A stretch of DNA of 29,916 nucleotides from Candidatus Uhrbacteria bacterium RIFCSPHIGHO2_02_FULL_53_13 (GCA_001791035.1 MGDX01000016.1:12370-42285); one strand, 5' to 3'; shown: positions 14,629 to 22,828, numbered from the stretch's first letter. A program made the numbers and translations. The notes: generated by a model from the sequence alone, not told the origin.

Positions 14629-14871
14629 ATGCCCGTTTCAATTGAAACACAGGCGAAACTGAATGCACGGCGCGCCCGCGTCGCCCAGCTTTTGGGACTT
14701 GGATTGAGTGAGGCCCAGATTGATACAGCGCTTGAGCTGAATCCTGGGACGACATCTAACGACGTTGCTCGGTTGCGCCATGCTGGCAAGCTGCCGGAAG
14801 TGGCTCCGCAGATGAGCAAGAGCAAACGGTATGCCCGCTTGTTTGATCGATACGTGCAAGATGTTATTTGA
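14629..14871 (+). CDS. Small helical, possibly HTH-type protein
   Basis: 80 aa. Basic N-terminus, then a segment (about 18-55: VAQLLGLGLSEAQIDTALEL followed by TTSNDVARLRHAG) that reads like two short helix-turn-helix-style units, and a basic tail. It could be a small DNA-binding regulator; no family is recognised. It has its own promoter, a near-leaderless start, and ends 8 nt inside the convergent uvrA 3' end. Composition resembles real genes rather than a shadow frame. Confidence 0.55.
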   Translation: MPVSIETQAKLNARRARVAQLLGLGLSEAQIDTALELNPGTTSNDVARLRHAGKLPEVAPQMSKSKRYARLFDRYVQDVI

Positions 14872-17362
14872 GGACCTTCTTCAAATACGCCCCCGTATGC
14901 GACACACCGGACTTCCACGCAATTTCCTCGGGTGTACCAACAGCAACAACCTCGCCGCCGCCATCGCCGCCCTCGGGCCCCAAGTCAATCACCCAGTCGG
15001 CCGTTTTGATGACGTCCAAGTTGTGTTCAATCACGACAACCGTATTGCCCTTGTCCACCAAGCGTTGCAGAACCTCCAAGAGTTGGCGAATGTCCTCAAA
15101 GTGCAATCCCGTTGTCGGCTCATCAAAGACATACATCACGCGTCCAAGATGACGCTTGGACAACTCCTTGGCGAGCTTCACGCGCTGTGCCTCCCCGCCC
15201 GACAACGTCGTAGCAGATTGCCCAAGTTTGATGTACCCCAAACCCACTTCGTCCAGCGCCTTCATGCGATCAAACACAACCGGAATGTCCTTAAAGAATC
15301 CGCGCGCCTCTTCAACCGTCAGCTCCAAAATTTCGTGAACGTTCTTTTCGTTCCACTGTACCTCAAGCGTCTCGCGATCAAACCGTGTGCCTTTGCATAC
15401 TTCACACGCCACATACACCGTCGGCAAAAAGTGCATCTCAATTCCAATCTCGCCATTGCCCTGACAGTGTTCACAACGCCCTCCGGGAGTGTTGAAACTG
15501 AATCGGCCAACACGGTAGCCACGAAACCGCGCTTCCGGAGTTGATGCCAAGAGCTCGCGGATCGGTCCCCACGCGCCCGTGTACGTTGCAGAGTTCGAGC
15601 GCGGCGTGCGTCCGATGGGTGATTGACTCACCATTTCGATGCGATCGATATACGACATGCCATCGATCGCCCTGTGCGTTCCCGGTTTTGCCTTGGCGTG
15701 ATGTAACTTTTTGGCAATCCCTTTGTATAAAATGTCCTCAACGAGCGTGGATTTGCCTGAACCGGACACGCCCGTCACACACACAAATCGACGCAGAGGA
15801 ATGTTGACGTTGATGTTTTTGAGGTTGTGTGCCGAGGCGCCCGTTATTTTGATGGCGTCTTTGCCGATATCGCGGCGTTTTTTTGGCACGTCGATCGTGC
15901 GTTCGCCGCGCAGATACGCCGCCGTGAGCGACGTTGGATGTTCGAGCGCCTTGTCGAGCGTATCGGCCACAACAACGTTGCCGCCGTGCACGCCCGCGCC
16001 CGGCCCCAGCTCCACCAAAAAATCACTCGACAAAATCGTATCTGTATCGTGCTCGACAACGATGATCGTGTTGCCGATGTCGCGCAATTCTTTGAGCGTC
16101 GCCAAGAGCTTGTCGTTGTCGCGCTGATGCAAGCCCACCGTCGGCTCGTCCAGCACATACAGCGCTCCCACCAAGCGCGATCCAATTTGAGACGCTAGAC
16201 GAATGCGCTGCGCCTCTCCGCCCGAAAGCGTGCCAGAACGACGATCGAGCGTCAGATAATTCAAACCGACATCGAGCATAAACTGTAGCCGACTCGTCAC
16301 CTCATTGAGCACGTTTTCGGCAATCGTCACAATCTTCTCGTCAAACCGTAGCGACTCAAAAAATGCGTGTGCTTCGGCAATGTTCATTGCGGTGATGTCG
16401 ACGATGCTCGTGTTCTGCACCCAAATGTGCAATCCCTCCGGCCGCAACCGCGCACCATGACACACATCACACACTTCTTCCGAGAATAGCTCCTTCGTTC
16501 CCAAACCATCACACGCAGAGCACGCACCGTACGGCGAGTTAAAGCTAAACAATCTTGGTTCAATTTCCGAGAATGCAAAACCGTCGTGCGGACAGCTAAA
16601 CTTGGCCGACAGCGTGAGACTGCGCGTCTTACCAAACAGCGCAACAACCGTGTCTTCGCCCTGCTCAAGCGCCTGCTCCACCGCCTCGGCAATGCGCTGA
16701 CGTGTTTCTTTGGTGACGTTCGCCATCTCCCATTTGCTCAACGTGTCGATCACAACTTCAATGGTATGCTGACCGTAACGCTTGAGTTGGATTTGCTCAG
16801 ACAGCGCAAAAATTTTTCCATCAATGCGCGCCTTAGCAAATCCACTGTTGTACAAATTGTAAAGCAGTTGGTAGTACTCACCTTTACGACCGCGTATCAC
16901 CGGCGCCAAAATACGCAGTTCCTCGCCTTTGGATGCCGCGAGAATCAGATCAACCATTTCGGCGACCGTAAGGCGCTGAATCGGACGCTGACAAATCACG
17001 CAATGCGGTTTTCCCGTACGCGCAAACAACACACGAAGATAGTCATAGATTTCTGTGATCGTGGCGACCGTCGAACGCGGATTGCGCGAGTGCGCCTTTT
17101 GGTCAATCGATATGGCCGGCGACAATCCCTCTATTTCATCCACGTCGGGCTTTTGCATCTGCCCCAAAAATTGCCGCGCGTACGCGGAAAGCGATTCCAC
17201 ATAGCGCCGTTGTCCTTCGGCAAAAATCGTATCAAACGCCAAACTGGACTTCCCCGAACCGGAAAGCCCCGTAAAACAAATCATTTGATTGCGTGGCAAT
17301 GTGAGGCTGATGTTGCGCAAATTATGTTCGCGCGCTCCTTTGATGGTGATGTGGGTTTGCAT
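14864..17362 (-). CDS. uvrA: Excinuclease ABC subunit A, lacking the insertion domain
   Basis: 832 aa against about 940 normally. UvrA is the damage-sensing dimer with two ABC ATPase modules. Seen: first Walker A GLSGSGKS at 32-39, the zinc motif CVIC, a UvrB-binding region of normal size, the CSACDGLG and CDVCHGARL zinc pair, signature LSGGEAQRIRLASQIG, VLDEPTVGLH; then the second module with GVSGSGKST, CEHCQGNG...CEVCKG, LSGGEAQRVKLAKEL and VFDEPTTGLH. Only about ten residues separate CDGLG from CDVC; in standard UvrA about 100 residues (the insertion domain) lie there. The start at ATG 17362 gives the conserved I.I.GA..HNL. A weak TTGAGC/TACTCT promoter lies directly before it. Confidence 0.97.
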   Translation of the reverse strand: MQTHITIKGAREHNLRNISLTLPRNQMICFTGLSGSGKSSLAFDTIFAEGQRRYVESLSAYARQFLGQMQKPDVDEIEGLSPAISIDQKAHSRNPRSTVATITEIYDYLRVLFARTGKPHCVICQRPIQRLTVAEMVDLILAASKGEELRILAPVIRGRKGEYYQLLYNLYNSGFAKARIDGKIFALSEQIQLKRYGQHTIEVVIDTLSKWEMANVTKETRQRIAEAVEQALEQGEDTVVALFGKTRSLTLSAKFSCPHDGFAFSEIEPRLFSFNSPYGACSACDGLGTKELFSEEVCDVCHGARLRPEGLHIWVQNTSIVDITAMNIAEAHAFFESLRFDEKIVTIAENVLNEVTSRLQFMLDVGLNYLTLDRRSGTLSGGEAQRIRLASQIGSRLVGALYVLDEPTVGLHQRDNDKLLATLKELRDIGNTIIVVEHDTDTILSSDFLVELGPGAGVHGGNVVVADTLDKALEHPTSLTAAYLRGERTIDVPKKRRDIGKDAIKITGASAHNLKNINVNIPLRRFVCVTGVSGSGKSTLVEDILYKGIAKKLHHAKAKPGTHRAIDGMSYIDRIEMVSQSPIGRTPRSNSATYTGAWGPIRELLASTPEARFRGYRVGRFSFNTPGGRCEHCQGNGEIGIEMHFLPTVYVACEVCKGTRFDRETLEVQWNEKNVHEILELTVEEARGFFKDIPVVFDRMKALDEVGLGYIKLGQSATTLSGGEAQRVKLAKELSKRHLGRVMYVFDEPTTGLHFEDIRQLLEVLQRLVDKGNTVVVIEHNLDVIKTADWVIDLGPEGGDGGGEVVAVGTPEEIAWKSGVSHTGAYLKKVLK

Positions 17363-17388
17363 AAAGAGTAGAAGTTGGAAGTTGGAAG

Positions 17389-17416
17389 CTCAACGCCTTT
17401 GGCATTTCGCCGAAGT
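17389..17416. repeat. Dispersed repeat (copy 2) upstream of uvrA
   Basis: Matches 6012-6039 at 25 of 28 positions. It lies in the divergent spacer between uvrA and the plus-strand gene at 17468, so it is part of both upstream regions. Confidence 0.55.
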
Positions 17417-17467
17417 CGGAAGCCAGAGGTTGGACAATCCTCGCGTGATTTGATTCAATAGGTCGGC

Positions 17468-17989
17468 ATGGGTGACTTAGTTCCAAGTGAACATCTCCCT
17501 TTGAATGATTGGTGGGAGCAGTTGAAAGAAGGGCGCATGGAGCTCGGCTGGGGCGGCGCGCATGCGCCAGAGCGGCCGCGGTCAATCTATGTACCTGATC
17601 GGTCGCCGATGGACGACCATCGCGATGAGATCCAAAAGGTCGTCGCGTCTGCGCATGAACTTGCCACTGAGATTGCCGCACGTCGCGGCAAGCTACGATT
17701 TGACCACGACACCATCGGCTGGCGCGAAGGCACAACCGTCGAAGCGCTTTTAGAAGGTAGTGTGTACATCATTGACCTCGTGACCGAGCTCATGATCTGC
17801 TTCCGAGGATTCTATCGACTATACAGGTTTGCAGATTTTCAGGTCACAGATGAGAACAGACAGGCTCTGCAACACGCCGCCAAGCGGCTCGTGCAACTGC
17901 GGCTCTTGCTCGTTGCCATTCGCGCACAAGAGTATGTTGACAGCGACATTGACGCCTACATTTGCAGTCACGCGCTTCGGCTCGTCTAG
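17468..17989 (+). CDS. Conserved-looking helical protein of unknown function
   Basis: 173 aa. Trp- and charge-rich N-terminus (WWEQLKEGRMELGWGG), a linker with Pro (about 33-48), then a helical body (about 50-170) with IDLVTELMICFRGFYRLYRF as its most hydrophobic part, probably buried rather than membrane. No family recognised. It is divergent from uvrA, convergent with uvrB, and has a good terminator directly behind its stop (17992-18022). That placing, in the middle of the Uvr genes, is suggestive but no more. Confidence 0.65.
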   Translation: MGDLVPSEHLPLNDWWEQLKEGRMELGWGGAHAPERPRSIYVPDRSPMDDHRDEIQKVVASAHELATEIAARRGKLRFDHDTIGWREGTTVEALLEGSVYIIDLVTELMICFRGFYRLYRFADFQVTDENRQALQHAAKRLVQLRLLLVAIRAQEYVDSDIDAYICSHALRLV

Positions 17990-17991
17990 CT

Positions 17992-18022
17992 CCCCGCCCC
18001 CTCAAGGCGGGGCGTCTTTTTT
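17992..18022 (+). terminator. Terminator of the 173-aa gene, inside the uvrB 3' end
   Basis: CCCCGCC (17992-17998) pairs with GGCGGGG (18006-18012), with a T-run at 18017-18022. Its right half is also the last codons of uvrB on the other strand. Confidence 0.85.
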
Positions 18023-20008
18023 CGCAAGTTCCTTCTGCAATACCGCAACCTCATCGCGCAGAATGGCCGCCGTTTCAAAGTCGAGCTCGCGCGCGGCGTG
18101 CTTCATCTCCGCTTCCTTTTCCTTGATGACTTCCTCAATTTCGTGCGGCTCGGCTGTCAGTTCAATCTTGAGAATGTCGCGCACGCTCTCCTCGTCGCGT
18201 GCGCCGAACATCTGCCGAATGTCTCCAACCTCGTGCACAATCGTTGCCGGCGTAATACCGTGCTCCTTGTTGTACGCAAGCTGTTTTTTGCGCCGACGCT
18301 CGGTCTCTTTGATGGCACGCTTGAGGCTCCCTGTCATCGTGTCGGCATACAGCACCACTTGCCCGCGCACATTGCGCGCCGCGCGGCCGATGGTTTGAAT
18401 GAGCGACGTTTCCGAGCGCAAAAATCCCTCTTTGTCTGCGTCCAAAATCGCAACGAGTGACACTTCCGGCAAGTCGAGCCCTTCGCGTAGAAGATTTACG
18501 CCCACGACAATGTCAATCACGCCTTGGCGAAACTCGGTCAGAATTTTTATGCGGTCGAGCGTTTGAATGTCACTGTGCAGATAGCCGACCTTCATGCCCT
18601 CGTCAGCCAAAAATGCGGACAAATCCTCGGCCATTTTTTTGGTGAGCGTGGTGACGAGCACGCGATCGCCGCCTTCCACACGCTCTTTGATGCGCGGAAT
18701 GAGATCGTCCACTTGGCCCGGCGCATCTTTCGAGCCGGTCACCGATCGCACGAGAATCTCCGGATCCACCAGCCCCGTCGGACGAATGACCTGCTCCACC
18801 ACCTGCGTGCTTTCCTCAATCTCGCGCTCGCTCGGCGTTGCAGAAACGTAGATGCACTGGCCGATGCGCGCATCAAACTCATCGTAGCTTAAAGGCCGAT
18901 TGTCGGCCGCGCTTGGAAGGCGAAACCCAAAGTCTATGAGATTCTTTTTACGCGCCTTGTCGCCGTTTAGCATGGCTCCGATTTGCGGCCGTGTGACGTG
19001 CGACTCGTCAATGAACGTCAAAAAGTCGTCCGGAAAAAAATCGAGAAGTGTGTATGGCGGCTCGCCGGGCTTGCGGCCGTCGAACCAGCGCGAGTAGTTT
19101 TCAATGCCACTGCAAAATCCAGTTTGCTCAATCATGGCCATGTCTTGCGTCGTGCGGCGCTGAAGACGTTCCGCTTCAAGCAACTTTCCTTCCTTTTCAA
19201 ACGTGGCAACCTGCTCTTTCATCTCGGTGCGAATCCCCACGATGGCGCGATCGCGCACCGACGGAGCCGTCATGTAGTGCCGCGCTGGAAACAGCCACAG
19301 CTCGCCGTGATCTTTTTTGTGTCGGCGCGTCACCGCATCAAGCTCGCGGATTGACGCCACATGTTCGTCGGTAAACTCCACGCGATAGAGCGTTTCCTCG
19401 TTCATGGGCATCACCTCCAAAATGTCGCCGCGCACGCGAAATGTGCCGCGTTCAACGTCCGCCGTCGTGCGCTCAAACTGCATGTCAATCAGCTGGTGCA
19501 TCGTAACATCGCGCGGCGTTTTTGCGTTCGCCGAGATGTGGAGCATGGACGCCTGATATTCTTCCGGTGATCCAACCGAATAGATGCACGACACGCTCGC
19601 CACGACAATGGTATCGCGGCGCGACAGAAGCGCCTGCGTGGTTGCGTGGCGCAAACGATCAATCTCATCGTTGATTTGCGCTTCTTTTTCTATGTAGGTG
19701 TCGGTGCGCGCCAAATACGCTTCCGGCTGATAGTAGTCGTAATACGAAACGAAATATTCCACGGCGTTGTCCGGAAAAAACTGGCGAAACTCGTTGCACA
19801 GTTGCGCGGCGAGCGTTTTGTTGTGAGCGACAACAAGCGCCGGGCGCTGTGTTTGCGCAATGATGTTGGCCATGGTGAACGTTTTGCCAGAGCCGGTAAC
19901 GCCAAGAAGAGTTTGGCGTTCGTCGCCGCGCTGAAGACCGCCGACAAGCTTTGAAATGGCTTGCGGCTGATCTCCCGCCGGTTGGTATGTGGATTTGAGA
20001 TTGAACAT
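18002..20008 (-). CDS. uvrB: Excinuclease ABC subunit B
   Basis: 668 aa, full length. UvrB is the helicase-like damage verifier loaded by UvrA that recruits UvrC. Seen: FNLKSTYQPAGDQPQAI, Walker A GVTGSGKT at 36-43, the beta-hairpin YYDYYQPEAYLARTDTYIEK, the FIDESH DEAD-like motif, YVSATPSEREI, GVNLLREGLDLPEV and a C-terminal UVR domain (EVIKEKEAEMKHAARELDFE...) for UvrC contact. The ATG at 20008 is used because the family begins MF.L; twelve more open codons upstream are the edge of a palindromic repeat. Confidence 0.98.
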   Translation of the reverse strand: MFNLKSTYQPAGDQPQAISKLVGGLQRGDERQTLLGVTGSGKTFTMANIIAQTQRPALVVAHNKTLAAQLCNEFRQFFPDNAVEYFVSYYDYYQPEAYLARTDTYIEKEAQINDEIDRLRHATTQALLSRRDTIVVASVSCIYSVGSPEEYQASMLHISANAKTPRDVTMHQLIDMQFERTTADVERGTFRVRGDILEVMPMNEETLYRVEFTDEHVASIRELDAVTRRHKKDHGELWLFPARHYMTAPSVRDRAIVGIRTEMKEQVATFEKEGKLLEAERLQRRTTQDMAMIEQTGFCSGIENYSRWFDGRKPGEPPYTLLDFFPDDFLTFIDESHVTRPQIGAMLNGDKARKKNLIDFGFRLPSAADNRPLSYDEFDARIGQCIYVSATPSEREIEESTQVVEQVIRPTGLVDPEILVRSVTGSKDAPGQVDDLIPRIKERVEGGDRVLVTTLTKKMAEDLSAFLADEGMKVGYLHSDIQTLDRIKILTEFRQGVIDIVVGVNLLREGLDLPEVSLVAILDADKEGFLRSETSLIQTIGRAARNVRGQVVLYADTMTGSLKRAIKETERRRKKQLAYNKEHGITPATIVHEVGDIRQMFGARDEESVRDILKIELTAEPHEIEEVIKEKEAEMKHAARELDFETAAILRDEVAVLQKELAKKDAPP

Positions 20009-20014
20009 AGGACA

Positions 20015-20090
20015 GTCATTGCAAGGGAGTGAAGCGATCCGCAAGCAACCTTACGCTGGCGTTAGATTGCTTCGCTACGCTCGCAATGAC
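20015..20090. repeat. Palindromic repeat (copy C) upstream of uvrB
   Basis: Left arm 20015-20039 begins GTCATTGC; right arm 20065-20090 reads GATTGCTTCGC...CGCAATGAC. The arms are imperfect complements around a 25-nt centre, so the unit can form a long hairpin directly before uvrB. Confidence 0.85.
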
Positions 20091-20346
20091 TATAAATAAC
20101 CAAATACCCGAGCCGGGCGAGCCTGCTAGGGGATCAGTCATCAGTTCGGCGTCATAGTAACACAAAAACAGCGCGACGCCAATCGCTCGTGTTGTGGCAT
20201 ACCCTCAAAGTTTTGTGGAGCCGACAGAATTCGTACCCCTGTGGATAAAGGGGTCTGATCTCTTTATCTACAGTCAAGTGTTCAGCGAAGTGCAGTGCGG
20301 AGCTCGAACGACGCGAGAGAAGAAATTTCTCACCACAAGAATGAAA
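20091..20346. other. Intergenic region between uvrB and the methyltransferase gene
   Basis: No supported gene. It holds the palindromic repeat at 20239-20273 and a small GAGAA/TTTCTC palindrome near 20320. An open frame of 71 codons at 20194-20409 is mostly repeat and is not accepted. Confidence 0.5.
20239..20273. repeat. Imperfect palindrome 'CTGTGGATAAAGGGGTC', left copy
   Basis: 35 nt, self-complementary (CTGTGGATAAAG against CTTTATCTACAG). Its first 17 nt are repeated in reverse orientation at 21022-21038 on the other side of the methyltransferase gene. Confidence 0.8.
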
Positions 20347-20991
20347 CTACTTTGGTTGAAAAATATTGATCCTCCTTCTTGCTCTCAAAGTATATTTATG
20401 CCGTTCTAAAAAACTTTCAATATCCTTGATATTTTTCTTTGGAGCCATCGACTCGACAAAATCCTTTTTTGAATCAAATGTTACGATGGTCTCACTGTCC
20501 ATTTCCTTCACGGCTCGTAGCTTTTTGTGATTCATCATCACCTGGTATGCGGCATGCTTTTCTTTTCGTTCGTCTCCATCACAAGCATCAAATTGAATTT
20601 CAGCATCAAAAAATGTTCCGTCATCAGTTGGCTCAAAAATAATTATGTAACCAGATGTACGAGTAACCCTCACCGCCTCATCAATCGCTCTTTCCATTTC
20701 TTCTCTTGGAATGTGGTGGAAAGAAAGAGTAAAAATTGTCACATCAAATGAATGATCATCAAACGATAAATGCTCTCCCGATTCTCGTTTGAAAACGGCA
20801 TGTGGGATTTTCAATGCTAACGCCCGTTTCAACCTTCTTTCATCCGGCTCGACCGATGTAAGCGATTGACAACGCGCCGCGATCCCAACAGATCGAGAAC
20901 CATCCCCACATCCAATCTCTAAGATAGATAATCCATTCAGCGGAAGAATTGTTTCCACGCTGTCCAAAAAATCTTCTTTGATTCTCTGCAT
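20347..20991 (-). CDS. Class I SAM-dependent methyltransferase
   Basis: 214 aa from ATG 20991; the 17 open codons before it come from the flanking palindromic repeat. Motif I ILEIGCGDGSRS (about 21-32), an acidic motif II region SVEPDERR, DVTIFTLSFHHIP and SGYIIIFEPTDDG give a small-molecule type Rossmann methyltransferase. Substrate unknown. The DNA is clearly AT-richer than uvrB and the nudix gene, and the gene sits between two copies of one palindromic repeat in opposite orientation, which suggests a transferred cassette. No Shine-Dalgarno is visible. Confidence 0.85.
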   Translation of the reverse strand: MQRIKEDFLDSVETILPLNGLSILEIGCGDGSRSVGIAARCQSLTSVEPDERRLKRALALKIPHAVFKRESGEHLSFDDHSFDVTIFTLSFHHIPREEMERAIDEAVRVTRTSGYIIIFEPTDDGTFFDAEIQFDACDGDERKEKHAAYQVMMNHKKLRAVKEMDSETIVTFDSKKDFVESMAPKKNIKDIESFLERHKYTLRARRRINIFQPK

Positions 20992-21005
20992 AAGTAATGA
21001 ATAGA

Positions 21006-21038
21006 GTGAATAGAGGGGTCTGACCCCTTTATCCACAG
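21006..21038. repeat. Imperfect palindrome 'CTGTGGATAAAGGGGTC', right copy (inverted)
   Basis: 33 nt; AGGGGTC/GACCCCT forms the centre. 21022-21038 is the exact reverse complement of 20239-20255. Confidence 0.8.
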
Positions 21039-21053
21039 GCATACGACCTCCGA

Positions 21054-21521
21054 CTATGACGGACTCGGCACCGAGTCTTCTGTTCCGAATTCAGAGTATG
21101 ACACGCCATCGCGAACAAACTCGATTGCCTGGCGTACGTGCGGGATCGTGTTCTGCGGTAGTGCATCGATTGGCATCCACTTTATTTCCTTGCATTTATG
21201 GGGTTCACAAATGCTAGGTTCACCGCCCCACGCTTCTGTCATCCAAAAATAGTCCGCGCGATCTCCTGTTTCGTCGTGTGCCGTACGATACATTGTGTGC
21301 ACAAAATGTGTTCGACCCATATCAAGATCAATGCCAATCTCCTCTTTGACTTCCCGCACAAGCGCCGCGATAGGCAATTCACCGGGCTCAACATGGCCCG
21401 CGGGAATCGCCCACCAGTCGTCAAAATATTCACTCCCCTGCCGCATTTGTAACAAAACTTCGTTCCCCTTCTTCAAAATAAGGTACACGGCGGGAACGGC
21501 AAAATGGCGTTGTTGTGACAT
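21054..21521 (-). CDS. Nudix hydrolase
   Basis: 155 aa from ATG 21521, seven bases after the stop of the kinase-like gene; an in-frame TTG at 21551 would overlap that gene. The full Nudix box is at 42-64 (G-H-V-E-P-G-E...REVKEEIGI), coordinating the metal for pyrophosphate bond hydrolysis. FDDWWAIPAGHVEPGE resembles MutT-like and ADP-ribose/8-oxo-dGTP-type enzymes, but the substrate cannot be told. Likely cotranscribed with the upstream gene. Confidence 0.93.
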   Translation of the reverse strand: MSQQRHFAVPAVYLILKKGNEVLLQMRQGSEYFDDWWAIPAGHVEPGELPIAALVREVKEEIGIDLDMGRTHFVHTMYRTAHDETGDRADYFWMTEAWGGEPSICEPHKCKEIKWMPIDALPQNTIPHVRQAIEFVRDGVSYSEFGTEDSVPSPS

Positions 21522-21526
21522 AGGTT

Positions 21527-22465
21527 TTACATGAGTTTCTTCAAGTTCCAATCAAGAAGAGCCGTAGTCCAAGACAAAAACCGTGAGCGCCTCTCATGTG
21601 TATCCAACCAGTGCTCCGCATGTGAAATCCTCTTGTGGACATCAAAGAGCGCGCCCACAATACGCGTTAATAAACCAAGATGTACACGCTGATCAAACGT
21701 AGTCCGATCGAGTGCTATGTCACTCGGTTTTGATGCGTACCAATCGCTCAAAAAGCGTTCAAACCGTGCAATATACGTGTCCGGTGTGCCCCACGCCTCT
21801 TGCCCCATCCGAAACCAACGCGGCCAATAAATCCAGCCAATATCATACCCCCAAAATCGTAACCCCATGCGCGCGTTGTCGATGAATCCCAACTTGCCGT
21901 CCGCCATGAGAAGCAAGTTATCATCCGAATACTTCCACTTCGCCGGATATGACACATCGTCAAAAAATGCCCGATAACAATCTATGGCGGCCTTAACACT
22001 TTTTTGACGATCGTCAGAAATCAGTAACAGCGCCAATTGGAGATGTGTTTCGGCGTGAGACTCCTGTGACTGCAACGGCGCCAAATTGCCAATCTTCTGC
22101 CATTCCCAAAATGCCAGGAACATTAGATCCAGTATCTCGATTTGGGGAAACGGTGCATTTGGCATTCGATCGGAGTCAACGGCGAGATCGCCTTCCAAAT
22201 ACTGTTCGAGCTCATACACGGGCGCTGCACTGGTGATGTGAATGGTGGGGATCACAACGTGCTCGCCCACAAAACCATTTGGGAATAGCGAGGGGTTGCG
22301 TCGTTCGCCCGAGCGTAGCACCCAACGTTGCCCGCGAACATCTTTGACTAAACAAACGTCTTTGTCCGGCTCGTGTGCATTAGTATCAAACACACGCTCG
22401 AGCGTAAGGTCGAGTTCGCACAAAAGACGTTCTCGCAACGCGATGCCGGGATGTTTGATCGACAT
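21527..22465 (-). CDS. Kinase-fold (aminoglycoside phosphotransferase-like) protein, degenerate active site
   Basis: 312 aa. The order of elements follows the APH/choline-kinase fold: WVLRSG (about 48-53), a hinge VYELEQYLEGD (83-93), the catalytic-loop position SDDNLLLMADG (180-190), then GFIDNARMG (193-201) and YDIGW (207-211) in place of the DFG-like and D(L/I) segments. The HxD catalytic signature is missing (KYSDDN instead of HGDxxxxN), so activity is doubtful. It may be a pseudo-enzyme or use an unusual substrate. First gene of a pair with the Nudix hydrolase. TGC-TAAACT about ten bases before the ATG suggests a very short leader. Confidence 0.6.
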   Translation of the reverse strand: MSIKHPGIALRERLLCELDLTLERVFDTNAHEPDKDVCLVKDVRGQRWVLRSGERRNPSLFPNGFVGEHVVIPTIHITSAAPVYELEQYLEGDLAVDSDRMPNAPFPQIEILDLMFLAFWEWQKIGNLAPLQSQESHAETHLQLALLLISDDRQKSVKAAIDCYRAFFDDVSYPAKWKYSDDNLLLMADGKLGFIDNARMGLRFWGYDIGWIYWPRWFRMGQEAWGTPDTYIARFERFLSDWYASKPSDIALDRTTFDQRVHLGLLTRIVGALFDVHKRISHAEHWLDTHERRSRFLSWTTALLDWNLKKLM

Positions 22466-22524
22466 AGTAGAAACAGTTTAGCACATTGACATGCACGATT
22501 GGTTTTGGCATCATCGCCGAGTCC

Positions 22525-22598
22525 TCGGGGGTCGTCTAACGGTAGGACTCTGGGTTTTGGTCCCAGCTATCGGGGTTCGAATCCCTGCCCCCGAGCCA
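22525..22598 (+). tRNA. tRNA-Gln (anticodon TTG), CCA encoded
   Basis: The acceptor stem TCGGGGG (22525-22531) pairs with CCCCCGA (22588-22594), then G and CCA. Anticodon stem CTGGG/CCCAG with loop TTTTGGT gives TTG. The T-arm GGGTTCGAATCCC is canonical. Confidence 0.96.
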
Positions 22599-22600
22599 GC

Positions 22601-22628
22601 AAAAATCCCGCGTTGAGCGGAGTTTTTG
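22601..22628 (+). terminator. Terminator behind tRNA-Gln
   Basis: A-run, CCGC/GCGG stem (22608-22611 with 22617-22620), T-run from 22623. It follows the tRNA by two bases. Confidence 0.7.
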
Positions 22629-22661
22629 TTTGTGAGCGTGTGCGGCTATACGCTGATTTTT

Positions 22662-22827
22662 TATAGACCTTTTTCAAAATAGATTTACAGCCGAAAAACG
22701 ACATCCTTGAGCAAAAGGCCTTTGAGGAATCCGAAGAATACTGGAAGTATGGTGAGGATTCCGAAAAGGTTCTTGGAGCCAAAGATGGAGTTTTGCAGGC
22801 ATAGACCTATTTTGAAAAGGGTCTATA
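22662..22827. mobile_element. 166-bp element with 21-bp terminal inverted repeats (MITE-like, tentative)
   Basis: 22662-22682 (TATAGACC...) and 22807-22827 (...GGTCTATA) are inverted repeats with one mismatch in 21. Both ends finish in TATA, which would fit a TA target duplication. The inside is AT-rich and holds an open plus-strand frame from a GTG at 22638 to the TAG at 22803 (about 55 residues, acidic end ...EESEEYWKYGEDSEK...); I do not recognise it. It lies just after a tRNA gene and its terminator. It could instead be a long RNA hairpin. Confidence 0.45.
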
Positions 22828-22828
22828 C

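Noticed and set aside
14831..15544. 237-codon plus-strand frame opposite uvrA
   Set aside because: Antisense shadow of a well-supported gene.
20194..20409. 71-codon plus-strand frame between uvrB and the methyltransferase gene
   Set aside because: Covers the palindromic repeat and the 3' end of the methyltransferase gene; no start signal or family.
22567..22782. Minus-strand frame ending GQGFEPR
   Set aside because: That ending is the classic antisense of a tRNA T-arm; the frame crosses tRNA-Gln and the inverted-repeat element.
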